Positions 31,791 through 40,641 of a stretch of DNA of 64,000 nucleotides are shown here, in pieces. Position 1 is the first letter of the stretch; every line of letters starts with the position of its first letter. The translations under genes and the position numbers were made by a program. The notes beneath the pieces were generated by a model. It worked only from the letters and a program-made list of their open reading frames with translations, had not been told where the DNA came from and ran no database searches. The stretch comes from MH13 sp040219355 (GTDB taxonomy: Bacteria > Pseudomonadota > Alphaproteobacteria > Rhizobiales > MH13), in the NCBI GenBank assembly GCA_040219355.1, contig JAVJSN010000003.1, positions 62,001 to 126,000 on the forward strand, written 5' to 3'.

Positions 31791-33745
31791 CAAAATGCCT
31801 GTCCAATGCCAAGATAGACCGCAACATCCGGATCACCAGCGCGCGGATCAAGCGGTGTCGCAATATCCAAACGGATGGGACCGAGCGGCGTGAGGTAGCG
31901 TATGCCGCCGCCCACGCCAATGCGAACATCTTCGTTGAAGTCCGAAAGGCTGTCCGCGCCCACATGGCCAAAATCGGCAAAAGCAACGACACCAAGCGTG
32001 TCGGTGACGCGAGCGCGCAGCTCTGCGGATCCTTCCATCAAGAAGCGCCCAGCGGTGATCTGGCCGCCTGGCTGGGTGACGCCGATGGTGCGGTATTCGT
32101 AGCCACGCACTGAGCCGCCGCCGCCAGCCAGGAAAAGCCGGTCCGGCGCTGTGTCGGCGATGGATGGGCCGACAAGGGAGGCAACTTTTAACCGACCAGC
32201 GAGCACCAAGCGGTCGTCGAATCCCAATGATTGATAGGCACGCCCTTCGGCAGATGCCACCACGCCAGGATTGCCGCGCGAGAATTCGTAGAAAGGTTCC
32301 ACCGCGCCTTCCAAGAAGAACCCGGAGGTGGCATCGGCGGGCATGTCGCGGCTGTCATAGGTAAGGCGCGCTTCAAAGCCCGCGCTGGTGAATTCACGTT
32401 GACCGAAAACAGCATCATCGAAGTGGGCATGGCGCCCCTCAATAGCAAAACGACCGGTCAGTTCCGGCGTGAACGGATGTTCCAGCCCAACCTCACCCGC
32501 AACCGCGGTGCGGTCATAGGCATCGAGCACTTCGCGTTCAGCGGCGAGCGCAGCGATGAGCCGTGTGTCAGGCGTGATCACACCGGGCCGGGTAAAAGTT
32601 GCGCCAACACGATAGGTGAAGTCTTCCGGGTCAGCGCTGTTGATGCCTGAAATACGGCCATCCAGACGCAACCGTTCGGCGCGACCGAACAGATTGCGAT
32701 GCAGCCAGTAGGCTTCAAGGCCCAAGCCATCGACAGAAGAGATACTGCCACCGGCACCTATCCTGCGCAGCGGCATTTCTTGCACGAAGATCGTTTGCGG
32801 CAAGCTGCCATCGGCGGCCAAAGCGGCAGCCTGCTCAATGCGCACTGAGCGGAAGACCTCCAGCGCCGTTAGGCGGGCGTTTGCTTCGTCGATGTCGTCG
32901 GGATCATATTCCTGGCCCGGCGGCAGATCGGCCATGTAAGCGATAAACTCTGGGTCCATTCGCTCAGCGCCTTCGACTGCAAGCGCGCCATAGGTTGCCC
33001 GGCCATCCGGCGCCATGGTGATGGTGACATCAACCGTACGGCTTGGATGATCTGCTTCAACGGCACGGCCATCGCTGTCGGCCAAGGCGTAACCCTGCTG
33101 GCGCCAAGCGCGAACAGCAACGCGCTCGGCCTGCAAGATGACACCTGATTTGGCGGGTGCGCCGGGAACAAACCCGATCTCAAGCAGCGTTGGCACCTCA
33201 TCGCGCGGATCGCTGGTTTGCGGTGCCGCGTTGACGATTTGCAGAACAGCAAAGCTGTAAAGCGGACCTGGGTCTATGCTGATATCGACGCTGACGGGCG
33301 TTGCCAGATCAGCATCGGGTTCGATCCCCGAGGCTTCTTGGCCGTTCACACGAACAGAAATGACTCCGCCATAATGGCCTTGGGCGTAGAGAGCACCGAG
33401 TATGTGGCGATAATCACCGCGCGCATCGGCTAGCAAGCCGGCAGAGCCAAGCGCTGGATCATCACGACCACGCCATAGCGCCGAGGCACTGCGCAACGCA
33501 CCCTCATCAAGGTCAGCATTGTCTGCACCGGTAATAGTGACCTCAGCCTCATAGGGCAGCGGCACGCCAACGCTGAACTCAGTATCCTCTTCAGCCGCGC
33601 CAAAAAGCTGCACGCCGAAAAGCTCAAACGCCTGGCTGGGCACAACCGGCAGAAGCACCGACGCAACGCCGAAACTGACCGCAAGCAGCCAAGTTGAACA
33701 GGTCGACAAGAAAGGGGCGCGGACATGCCGCTTATGCGCATTCAC
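31790..33745 (-). CDS. tamA: Outer-membrane translocation protein TamA (Omp85 family)
   Basis: A 651-residue beta-barrel protein. A signal peptide (about 1-39, ending PSQA) is followed by POTRA domains up to about residue 330 (one contains PGPLYSFAVLQIVN), then a 16-strand-type barrel. The Omp85 hallmark motif is present as GGGGSVRGYEY near residue 550. The final residue is Phe, the usual C-terminal signal for barrel insertion by BamA. It is translationally coupled to tamB downstream. Confidence 0.95.
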   Translation of the reverse strand: MNAHKRHVRAPFLSTCSTWLLAVSFGVASVLLPVVPSQAFELFGVQLFGAAEEDTEFSVGVPLPYEAEVTITGADNADLDEGALRSASALWRGRDDPALGSAGLLADARGDYRHILGALYAQGHYGGVISVRVNGQEASGIEPDADLATPVSVDISIDPGPLYSFAVLQIVNAAPQTSDPRDEVPTLLEIGFVPGAPAKSGVILQAERVAVRAWRQQGYALADSDGRAVEADHPSRTVDVTITMAPDGRATYGALAVEGAERMDPEFIAYMADLPPGQEYDPDDIDEANARLTALEVFRSVRIEQAAALAADGSLPQTIFVQEMPLRRIGAGGSISSVDGLGLEAYWLHRNLFGRAERLRLDGRISGINSADPEDFTYRVGATFTRPGVITPDTRLIAALAAEREVLDAYDRTAVAGEVGLEHPFTPELTGRFAIEGRHAHFDDAVFGQREFTSAGFEARLTYDSRDMPADATSGFFLEGAVEPFYEFSRGNPGVVASAEGRAYQSLGFDDRLVLAGRLKVASLVGPSIADTAPDRLFLAGGGGSVRGYEYRTIGVTQPGGQITAGRFLMEGSAELRARVTDTLGVVAFADFGHVGADSLSDFNEDVRIGVGGGIRYLTPLGPIRLDIATPLDPRAGDPDVAVYLGIGQAF

Positions 33746-34053
33746 TATCGTGCAGTCCGACCCAACTCAAAACATCCAGCACCATTGGTGCACGCCTCTT
33801 ACTGGCCGTGCGCACCCAACAAAGGCGGTTGCATGGCTTTACCCCAACAGTATCAACATACAACCTTTACGCTTGGTTCCCAATCACTTGATGCAACCGA
33901 GTGTCCGGCCTGCCACAGCTGCGTTCGCAATGCCCAAAACAGCGGCGCGGCCCTGCCTCTCCCCTTCGCACTTTCCAAACATTGACAGCCCTTAGAGCAT
34001 CCCACATCCTCGCTAACTAACTAACCACTTAATTAGAAAACTAGGGGAACATC
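33746..34053. other. 308-base intergenic region between tamA and tctC
   Basis: Divergent promoter region. No gene is supported. The right part is AT-rich (repeated CTAA near 34014-34024, TTAATTAG at 34029-34036), where the tctC promoter probably lies. AGGGGAA precedes the tctC ATG. No clear palindrome was seen, although a TetR regulator is encoded further down the operon. Confidence 0.55.
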
Positions 34054-35064
34054 ATGAAGAGTACCTATCGCTTATTGAGTGCAGTTGCGGCCGTGTCGGC
34101 CATGGTCGTTGGCGCGCCGATCGCGCAGGCAGAATGGCAGCCAGACGGGCCTGTTTCCATTGTTGTACCTTGGTCCGCCGGCGGCTCCACGGACACGGTG
34201 ACACGTGTGCTCGCCGGTGAGTTGACCGAAGCGCTGGGCCAGAATGTGGTCATCATCAATCAGCCGGGCGCTTCGGGGTCGGTGGGCACGCGCTCGGTGT
34301 GGGATGCGCCTCATGACGGCATGATGATGGCAGCCGGTGCGGCTGCCGATCTTGGCGCTTACCCGGTTCTGGGTATGTTGGACGCGACACTCTCTGATTG
34401 GCGGCTTTACCTGCACGTCGCCAACCCTGGCTTGATTTCCGTGCCTGCTGACAGCGACATTGAAGACTTTGGCCAATTGCTTGAGGCTCTGCAAACGTCC
34501 GAAGAGCCGCTGACGGTGGCGACTGCCGGCCTCACGTCCGCCGGTGCCATCGCCATGGGTGCGATTGAAGGCGCTGCCGAGATCAACTATCGCCAGATCG
34601 TCTATGAAGGCGGCAACCCAGCGGTGATTGCGACGGTTGCCGGTGAGACAGACTTCACCTCGCAGACGGCCACTGAACAGGTGGATATGATCCGCGCTGA
34701 ACGCTTGCGCCCGCTGGCGGTGATTGCTTCCTCGCCACTCGAGCTCGATGGGTACGGGACAGTTCCAGCGGTTACCGATTGGCTGCCAGATGTCCAAAGC
34801 GCCAACAATTATTTCGGCGTTTGGATCCCCGCTGATGCCCCGCAAGAAGTGTTGGATACGATGGATGCCATCTGGGAAGATGCGATCATGACCTCGCAGG
34901 CCATGATGGCCTTTGCCGCCGAACGCGGCGCGCTGTTTGACCCATCCTATGGGGATGAAGCGCAGGAAGCCGCCATGCCCATGCTCAGCATCAATGCTTG
35001 GCAGCAGTATGATGGTGGAACCGCTGAAAATAGCCCAGAAGACTTCGGAATTCCGCGCCCCTAA
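34054..35064 (+). CDS. Tripartite tricarboxylate transporter substrate-binding protein (TctC/Bug family)
   Basis: A 336-residue periplasmic solute-binding protein. Signal peptide about 1-26, cut after AQA. The family motif VPWSAGGSTDTVTRVLA follows at about 38-54, then VVIINQPGASGSVG and YPVLGML. The Bug fold binds a carboxylated ligand through two conserved loops; which ligand cannot be seen. AGGGG precedes the ATG. It heads the transport and catabolic operon and is separated from tctA by a strong hairpin, as is common for highly expressed binding proteins. Confidence 0.92.
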   Translation: MKSTYRLLSAVAAVSAMVVGAPIAQAEWQPDGPVSIVVPWSAGGSTDTVTRVLAGELTEALGQNVVIINQPGASGSVGTRSVWDAPHDGMMMAAGAAADLGAYPVLGMLDATLSDWRLYLHVANPGLISVPADSDIEDFGQLLEALQTSEEPLTVATAGLTSAGAIAMGAIEGAAEINYRQIVYEGGNPAVIATVAGETDFTSQTATEQVDMIRAERLRPLAVIASSPLELDGYGTVPAVTDWLPDVQSANNYFGVWIPADAPQEVLDTMDAIWEDAIMTSQAMMAFAAERGALFDPSYGDEAQEAAMPMLSINAWQQYDGGTAENSPEDFGIPRP

Positions 35065-35083
35065 AGCGTAGCTATGTGTCCCA

Positions 35084-35128
35084 GCCCGGCGCCTTGCCTT
35101 AGGGGCGCCGGGCCGTTTTGCCCTTTTT
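35084..35128 (+). terminator. Intra-operon terminator or attenuating hairpin after tctC
   Basis: Perfect ten-base stem GCCCGGCGCC and GGCGCCGGGC with a ten-base loop, followed by TTTT and then TTTTT. Partial termination would let the binding protein be made in excess over the permease encoded next. Confidence 0.8.
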
Positions 35129-35210
35129 GCGCCTTCGGGCACTTTTGGGCGAGAGGCTTTAAGCCTCACCACCTGCAATCTTTTAACTTCTGTGGAGTGA
35201 CCCGCGCACG

Positions 35211-36737
35211 ATGGACGGTGTCGGCCAATTCTTTTCGGCTGCTTTCGCAATTGGGGCTTCGCCGCAATTGCTTTACGTCTTTGGCGCGACGTTCTTGGGC
35301 ATCGTGGTCGGCATGATCCCGGGGCTCACGGCAACATTGGGCGTTGCGCTCGTTGCCACCCTCACCTTCACCATGGCCCAGGACGTCGCGATCCTGGTCT
35401 TGGTTTGCGTTTACATCGGCGCGATTTACGGCGGCAGCCGGTCGGCCATTCTCTTGAACATTCCCGGCACGCCTGCCAATGCCGCGACCGCGCTGGATGG
35501 GCATCAACTTGCCCTCAAAGGCAAAGCAGGCGACGCGATGGTGATTGCCACCATCGGCTCTTTTCTGGGCACTGTTGTCGGTATGATCGGGCTGGCGATG
35601 ATCGCGCCGCTGCTTGCAGAATTCGCGCTGGAGTTCACCAGCTTTGAATTTTTCTGGCTTGCCATCTTCGGCATCGTGATCTGCGGGCAACTTACAGCGA
35701 TGGGTGATCCATTGAAGGGCTGGATCGCCGGGTTCTTTGGTCTGACCGTCGCAATGGTTGGCCAGGAAAGCATCCACGCCTACTCACGCTACACCTATGG
35801 TTGGCAGGATTTGGAGGGCGGACTTGGTCTGCTACCCGTGCTGGTGGGGGCCTTTGGCTGCGCCGAAGTGCTGTCGGTGATGCGCAACCGGGCCAGCGAG
35901 ATGGTGGAGCATGTGGCCCGCACCTCGCGTGCCTCCTTCTTTGCATTCACCAAGTACACGCGCACCTGGCTGCGCTCCGGGCTGATCGGCACATTCATGG
36001 GCGTTGTGCCCGGTGTCGGGGAAGATATGGGGGCGTGGGTATCACTTGCGGCAGCGCGCCGTGCCTCGAAAACTCCAGAGGAAATTGGCAAGGGTTCGGT
36101 GGAAGGACTTCTGGCTGCTGAAACCGGTAACAATGCTGCCGTGCCGGGCGCCTTTGTTCCGGTGCTGACGCTGGCCATTCCAGGGTCCGCACCTGCCGCT
36201 GTTCTGCTGGCTGCGATGGTGATCCACGGTCTTCGGCCTGGCCCGCTGATCATGATCACCCAGCCGGACTTCTTTTACTCTATTGTCGCCATGGTGTTTT
36301 GGGCGAGCCTTGCCATGCTGGTGCTTGGCCTGTTGATGACGCGGCCCCTTCTGATGATCCTGAAAGTGCGGCGCGAATGGCTGATGGGCGTTATCTTCGT
36401 GCTTTGCGTTGTTGGCGCTTTTGCCATCGCCTCGCGGCCCTTCGATGTCGGCGTGATGATCTGTTTCGGCATCCTGGGCTTCTTGATGCGCGAGACAGGT
36501 TTTCCGGTCGCACCGATGATCCTGGGCGTGGTGCTTGGGCCGATCTTGGATTCCAATCTACGGCGTAGCCTGGCGTTGAGCCAAGGCGATCCGCTCGATT
36601 TCGTCACCCGCCCGATCAGCGCGATCATCGCCGGGCTGGTCCTGCTTTCGGTGCTGCTTGCCATGCCTTTTGTGCGGCGTGGATTGGCGCGCGTGCATGG
36701 CCAATTTTTCCATCGATCCGTGAGGACGAAGCCGTGA
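35211..36737 (+). CDS. Tripartite tricarboxylate transporter large permease (TctA family)
   Basis: A 508-residue membrane protein with about twelve helices. TctA signatures are GMIPGLTATLGVALVATLTF near residue 40, YGGSRSAILLNIPGTPANAA near 70-90, and a second copy of the fold with GVVPGVGEDMGAWVSLAAAR and NNAAVPGAFVPVLTLAIPGS. It forms the ion-driven pore with TctB. GGAG lies 13 bases before the ATG. Its stop overlaps the next gene (GTGA). Confidence 0.93.
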   Translation: MDGVGQFFSAAFAIGASPQLLYVFGATFLGIVVGMIPGLTATLGVALVATLTFTMAQDVAILVLVCVYIGAIYGGSRSAILLNIPGTPANAATALDGHQLALKGKAGDAMVIATIGSFLGTVVGMIGLAMIAPLLAEFALEFTSFEFFWLAIFGIVICGQLTAMGDPLKGWIAGFFGLTVAMVGQESIHAYSRYTYGWQDLEGGLGLLPVLVGAFGCAEVLSVMRNRASEMVEHVARTSRASFFAFTKYTRTWLRSGLIGTFMGVVPGVGEDMGAWVSLAAARRASKTPEEIGKGSVEGLLAAETGNNAAVPGAFVPVLTLAIPGSAPAAVLLAAMVIHGLRPGPLIMITQPDFFYSIVAMVFWASLAMLVLGLLMTRPLLMILKVRREWLMGVIFVLCVVGAFAIASRPFDVGVMICFGILGFLMRETGFPVAPMILGVVLGPILDSNLRRSLALSQGDPLDFVTRPISAIIAGLVLLSVLLAMPFVRRGLARVHGQFFHRSVRTKP

Positions 36738-37774
36738 GCATGCCAACTGTTCTTGTGTGCGGCTATGGCGCCTTTGGTGCCCGTCATGCAGCAGCTTGGG
36801 CACGGCTTGGTGCTCGGGTGTTGATCTGTGACCCCAGCGAAAGAGCGTGCACACAAGCAAAAGCTGACGGATTTGCTGCTGACGCGATCAGCGCGGACCT
36901 TGATGCGTTTCTCTCCCAGGCCGATTGCGTCGTAATCGTTACCCCGCCTCACACGCATCTGGCATTGACCGAGCAGGCTTTGGCCGCTGGGAAGCCAGTT
37001 CTGCTGGAAAAACCTGCCGTACCCACTCTGGATGAGGCGCATACCTTGATGGATGCGCAACATCGCAGTGGATGTCTGGTGCAGGTCAATTTGTTGCTGC
37101 GCGCGCACCCCATGACCAAACGTGCGCTTGAGGTGCTGCACCAGGGAGATCTTGGCAATCTGGTTCTTATGGAAGGGCGCTTTTGCGGTTGGAAGCGGCG
37201 GCATCTCAACGTCACCTTGGAAGAAAACGACGGTGTGCATTTCCTTGATCTGATGCGACTCTTTGCCGGAGCAAGCATCACGCAAATCGGCGCGCATGGC
37301 ATCACATTGCCTGGTCATAAGGCTCCTGATGATCTTTCGCTCACCACGCTGCACGCCAACAACATCGCCGGCCGTTTGGCGCTTGGCTTGATCCTGCCCG
37401 GTGACGGTGTGGACGCTTTCGTGCCCGGTGCGCAAACCGACAAGACCCTGAAGTTGGTCGGTGACAAGGGCTGTCTGACAATGGATTACAACGCCAATCG
37501 GCTAACCTTCCAATCGGTGCGGTTCAAGCAGATGGAAACCACCATCGACGTGGTTCCATCGACCTCGTGGAACGAAGCTTTTCCTGACGCCACACCGGAC
37601 CAATTGCTGGAAAACAGCGCCAAGGCCTTCCTCGCCACCCTCACCGATGCTGACGCGCCTATGGTGTCCCTGAACGAAGGCGCGCTGGAAATCGCAAGGG
37701 TGTTGGCAGCGATCCCAACCGCACAGACGATTGCCAAGGCATCCCTAGTGCCCATTGAAAGGGTTTCGGTGTGA
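36734..37774 (+). CDS. Gfo/Idh/MocA-family oxidoreductase
   Basis: A 346-residue NAD(P)-dependent dehydrogenase. The Rossmann fold opens LVCGYGAFGARHAAAWARLG, with the family EKP motif as PVLLEKPAV near residue 95, and a catalytic-domain segment NDGVHFLDLMRLFAG whose His may serve in catalysis. Start is the GTG overlapping the tctA stop; an ATG lies two codons later. It is placed between the tctA and tctB genes, so it is certainly co-transcribed with the transporter. Probable role: oxidation of a hydroxyl on the imported substrate. Confidence 0.87.
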   Translation: MSMPTVLVCGYGAFGARHAAAWARLGARVLICDPSERACTQAKADGFAADAISADLDAFLSQADCVVIVTPPHTHLALTEQALAAGKPVLLEKPAVPTLDEAHTLMDAQHRSGCLVQVNLLLRAHPMTKRALEVLHQGDLGNLVLMEGRFCGWKRRHLNVTLEENDGVHFLDLMRLFAGASITQIGAHGITLPGHKAPDDLSLTTLHANNIAGRLALGLILPGDGVDAFVPGAQTDKTLKLVGDKGCLTMDYNANRLTFQSVRFKQMETTIDVVPSTSWNEAFPDATPDQLLENSAKAFLATLTDADAPMVSLNEGALEIARVLAAIPTAQTIAKASLVPIERVSV

Positions 37775-38301
37775 GCGAGCAGACCTCCTCTCCTGGCGCT
37801 AGCGCGCCATCGCATCGCACCGACACTTTGCTTGGGCTGCTGGTCATTGCGCTTGGGTCAGCAGTCCTTATTGGTGCGCTTGCCATGCCGCGCTTTGAGC
37901 ATCGCTCGGCCGATCCGTTGACAGTGCCTGGCATCACACCAGGTTTGCTCGGCGCGATTATTCTGATGCTGGGCGTGATCCTCACCCTGCGTGGCGCGCG
38001 CCGTCGCAGCACTGATGGACAGCTTAGCATTACCAGTTGGACGCCTCGTGCGATCAAGCGCACTGCCTTCACGCTTGGCGCGCTGTTGATTTACGGGTTC
38101 GCCCTGTTTGGCAACTTGCCATTCGTGCCCGCCACAGCAGTTTTCATTTTTGGGTTCACCGTTGCGGTGGAACTGATGCGGGCGAACAGGCGCGCGTCTA
38201 TTGCTCAAACACTGATTGGCGCGGCAATCCTCGCTGTGGTCGCCAGCCTGGTTATCTGGGCGGTGTTTTCAAAAATCTTTCTCATTCAATTGCCGGGATA
38301 A
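37771..38301 (+). CDS. Tripartite tricarboxylate transporter small membrane subunit (TctB family)
   Basis: A 176-residue protein with four predicted membrane helices (about 21-40, 58-77, 95-130 and 146-170). The fold and size match TctB, though sequence conservation in that family is weak. The GTG start overlaps the stop of the dehydrogenase gene. It completes the transporter of tctC and tctA, with the unusual placement of an enzyme gene between the two permease subunits. Confidence 0.85.
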   Translation: MSEQTSSPGASAPSHRTDTLLGLLVIALGSAVLIGALAMPRFEHRSADPLTVPGITPGLLGAIILMLGVILTLRGARRRSTDGQLSITSWTPRAIKRTAFTLGALLIYGFALFGNLPFVPATAVFIFGFTVAVELMRANRRASIAQTLIGAAILAVVASLVIWAVFSKIFLIQLPG

Positions 38302-38304
38302 CTC

Positions 38305-39147
38305 ATGCAACTGACGCTCTGCAACGAGGTGATCCGAGAGCTTGATTTCGCAAGCCAATGCCGCTTGGCGGCAGGGCTTGGGTACATCGGACTGGAAGTC
38401 GCGCCATTCACGCTTTCTGATGATCCTTGCCGTCTGCCGGTCAGCGAAAGGCGCAGCCTGCGCGCGATGGCTGAGAATGCCGGCATCAGCATTACCGGGC
38501 TGCACTGGTTGATGAACGTACCGGGCGGTCTCTCGCTCACCAGCAAGGATGCAACCGTTCAAGCCAAAACACGCGATCACATGTTGGGTCTTGTGGAGCT
38601 GTGCCATGATCTTGGAGGTAAGGTTCTGGTGCACGGCTCGCCCGATCAGCGGCCTGTCAGTGATGCCGGTAGCCTCGAGCAGGCCGAAGAGATCGCGCTG
38701 GGCCATCTCACCGCTGCGGGAGATGCCTCCCATGCCGCCGGGATCACCTATTGCCTGGAACCCTTGGCGCCAGTACTGACCGATTTCGTCAACACCGTCG
38801 CTCAGGCGCAAGAGCTGGTGTCGCGATCGGGCTCCAAGGGCCTGGCCACCATGCTTGATACATCGGCAGCTTGGGGCGGTGAGAACGTTCCGCCATCCAG
38901 CGTTCTCAACCAAGAACTCTCCAAGGGCATGATCCGGCATATCCACTTCAACGAATCCAATCGCCGTGGCCCCGGCCAAGGCGAGCATTGCTTTTTGCCG
39001 ATCCTGCGCGTTCTGGCCAACCATGACTATGACGGCCTGATTGGCATCGAGCCTTTCGATTATCACCCCGATGGCCCGACCGCTGCGGCGCTCGCAGCCG
39101 GTTATGTGGAGGGTCTGTTCGAAGCCCTGCATGAGTGCGGCCAATGA
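38305..39147 (+). CDS. Sugar phosphate isomerase/epimerase-like TIM-barrel protein
   Basis: A 280-residue xylose-isomerase-like TIM barrel (AP endonuclease family 2 fold). Metal-binding residues expected of the fold occur in YCLEPLAP (Glu), MLDTSAAWGG (Asp), HIHFNESNRRGPGQG (His, Asn) and LIGIEPFDY (Glu). It starts three bases after tctB and ends overlapping the next gene. Likely role: isomerisation or epimerisation of the imported compound or a product. Confidence 0.85.
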   Translation: MQLTLCNEVIRELDFASQCRLAAGLGYIGLEVAPFTLSDDPCRLPVSERRSLRAMAENAGISITGLHWLMNVPGGLSLTSKDATVQAKTRDHMLGLVELCHDLGGKVLVHGSPDQRPVSDAGSLEQAEEIALGHLTAAGDASHAAGITYCLEPLAPVLTDFVNTVAQAQELVSRSGSKGLATMLDTSAAWGGENVPPSSVLNQELSKGMIRHIHFNESNRRGPGQGEHCFLPILRVLANHDYDGLIGIEPFDYHPDGPTAAALAAGYVEGLFEALHECGQ

Positions 39148-40613
39148 TCAGGAACGCGGCCACCGTTAAAGCGCTGCGCGGTGAGATTGGCATCACCAAT
39201 GCCGAAGCTCGTATGCCATTTCGCTTTGGCGCGGTGACCATCGAAGCCATCGCCAGTGCGACCTTGGCACTGGATCTGCTCGTCGATGGCCAAACCGTCA
39301 CCGGCTATGCCTCTGAACTGCTCGCCTACAAATGGTTCGACAAGCGGCCTGAGAAGACGCCGCGCGATAACATCAACGATCTGCTGGACACGCTGAATGC
39401 CGCAGTGGATGCCGCGACACAGCTCGGCAATGGCACAGTGTTCGATCATTGGCGCGCCCTCGATAAAGCCGTGCACGCGCATGCTTTACGCACTGGCTTC
39501 AACGATCTGGGAGCGTCGTTCGGCGTTGCCATGGTAGAGCGGGCCATGATGGACGGCGTTGCCCGGGCGCGCAGGCAAAGCGTTTTTGAACTCCTACAAA
39601 GCCCATCTCTGGGCCTGCGACCAGCCAAGATTTTCAGCGAGCTGGATGGCATGTCTTTAGCCGAGGCGATGCCCGCCCAACCCCTGGATCAGTTGGCGAT
39701 ACGGCACACCGTTGGCATGGTGGACCCGATCACTGCCGAAGATCTCGACCCCATCAACCGCCCCAATGATGGCCTGCCGGAAACGCTGGAAGACTATATC
39801 GAGCGCGATCAGCTGAGCTACCTGAAGATCAAGCTTGGTGGCGACGTGGATGCCGACTGCGCGCGCCTGGAAAAGATCAGTGCTGTGATGATGAAAGTCG
39901 GACGCCCGATTGCGTTCACCCTGGATGGCAATGAGCAATTTCAAAGCCTTACCGATTTCGCAAACTTCACGAGCCGATTGCGATCCTCCGGTCCGATATC
40001 GGCAATGCTGAACCAAGCCCTGTTCATCGAACAACCGCTCGATAGGCGGATGACCTTCGAGAACCCGCCAGATCAGGCGGACTTTGATGAGATTGGCGTG
40101 CCGCTTTTGATTGATGAAGCCGATGGCTGGACCACTGCGTTTCATGAGGCCATGGAGCTCGGCTATCGCGGCGTCAGCCACAAGAACTGCAAAGGCGTTT
40201 TCCGCTCACTGCTCAATGCAATGCTCGCCGCCCATCGCAATCAGACGGCTGGTCAAGACATCTATTTTCAGTCTGCCGAAGATCTGACGTGTATGCCGGT
40301 TCTGTCGCTGAACGCTGACCTGGCGCTGGTCTCGGCGTTGGGCATTGGTCATTGCGAGCGCAATGCCCACCACTATTTCGCTGGTCTTGGCCATTTGTCA
40401 CAGCGCGATGCTAATGCGGCGCTCGCCGCCCATCCTGATCTTTATGGCCTTGATCATGGCGTTGCGCGCTTGCGCACGCACACAGGCTTCCTGTCTGTAC
40501 ACACAGCCAATGGCCCAGGCTTTGGAACGCTGTGCGTGCCCGACATGGACGCCATGACCCCAGCCAGCGACTGGGCCTTTGAGAGCCTGGGCCTGAAAGA
40601 AACCACCGCGTGA
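39144..40613 (+). CDS. Mandelate racemase/enolase-superfamily protein
   Basis: A 489-residue enolase-superfamily member, longer than the usual 370-400 residues mainly through extra N-terminal and C-terminal material. The acid-base motif KxK appears in SYLKIKLGG, metal ligands in FTLDGNEQF (Asp), LFIEQPLDR (Glu) and LLIDEADGW (Asp/Glu), and the last-strand lysine region is YRGVSHKNCKG. The ATG at 39144 overlaps the preceding TGA. Probable chemistry is proton abstraction next to a carboxylate, giving dehydration or racemisation of a sugar acid. Confidence 0.86.
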   Translation: MIRNAATVKALRGEIGITNAEARMPFRFGAVTIEAIASATLALDLLVDGQTVTGYASELLAYKWFDKRPEKTPRDNINDLLDTLNAAVDAATQLGNGTVFDHWRALDKAVHAHALRTGFNDLGASFGVAMVERAMMDGVARARRQSVFELLQSPSLGLRPAKIFSELDGMSLAEAMPAQPLDQLAIRHTVGMVDPITAEDLDPINRPNDGLPETLEDYIERDQLSYLKIKLGGDVDADCARLEKISAVMMKVGRPIAFTLDGNEQFQSLTDFANFTSRLRSSGPISAMLNQALFIEQPLDRRMTFENPPDQADFDEIGVPLLIDEADGWTTAFHEAMELGYRGVSHKNCKGVFRSLLNAMLAAHRNQTAGQDIYFQSAEDLTCMPVLSLNADLALVSALGIGHCERNAHHYFAGLGHLSQRDANAALAAHPDLYGLDHGVARLRTHTGFLSVHTANGPGFGTLCVPDMDAMTPASDWAFESLGLKETTA

Positions 40614-40641
40614 TGCCCGGAACAAAGCCAAGGAGACTGTC

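Noticed and set aside
33725..33985. 86-codon open frame with a CPACHSC stretch between tamA and tctC
   Set aside because: It starts within tamA on the other strand, has no ribosome site, and CPACHSC alone is not a domain.
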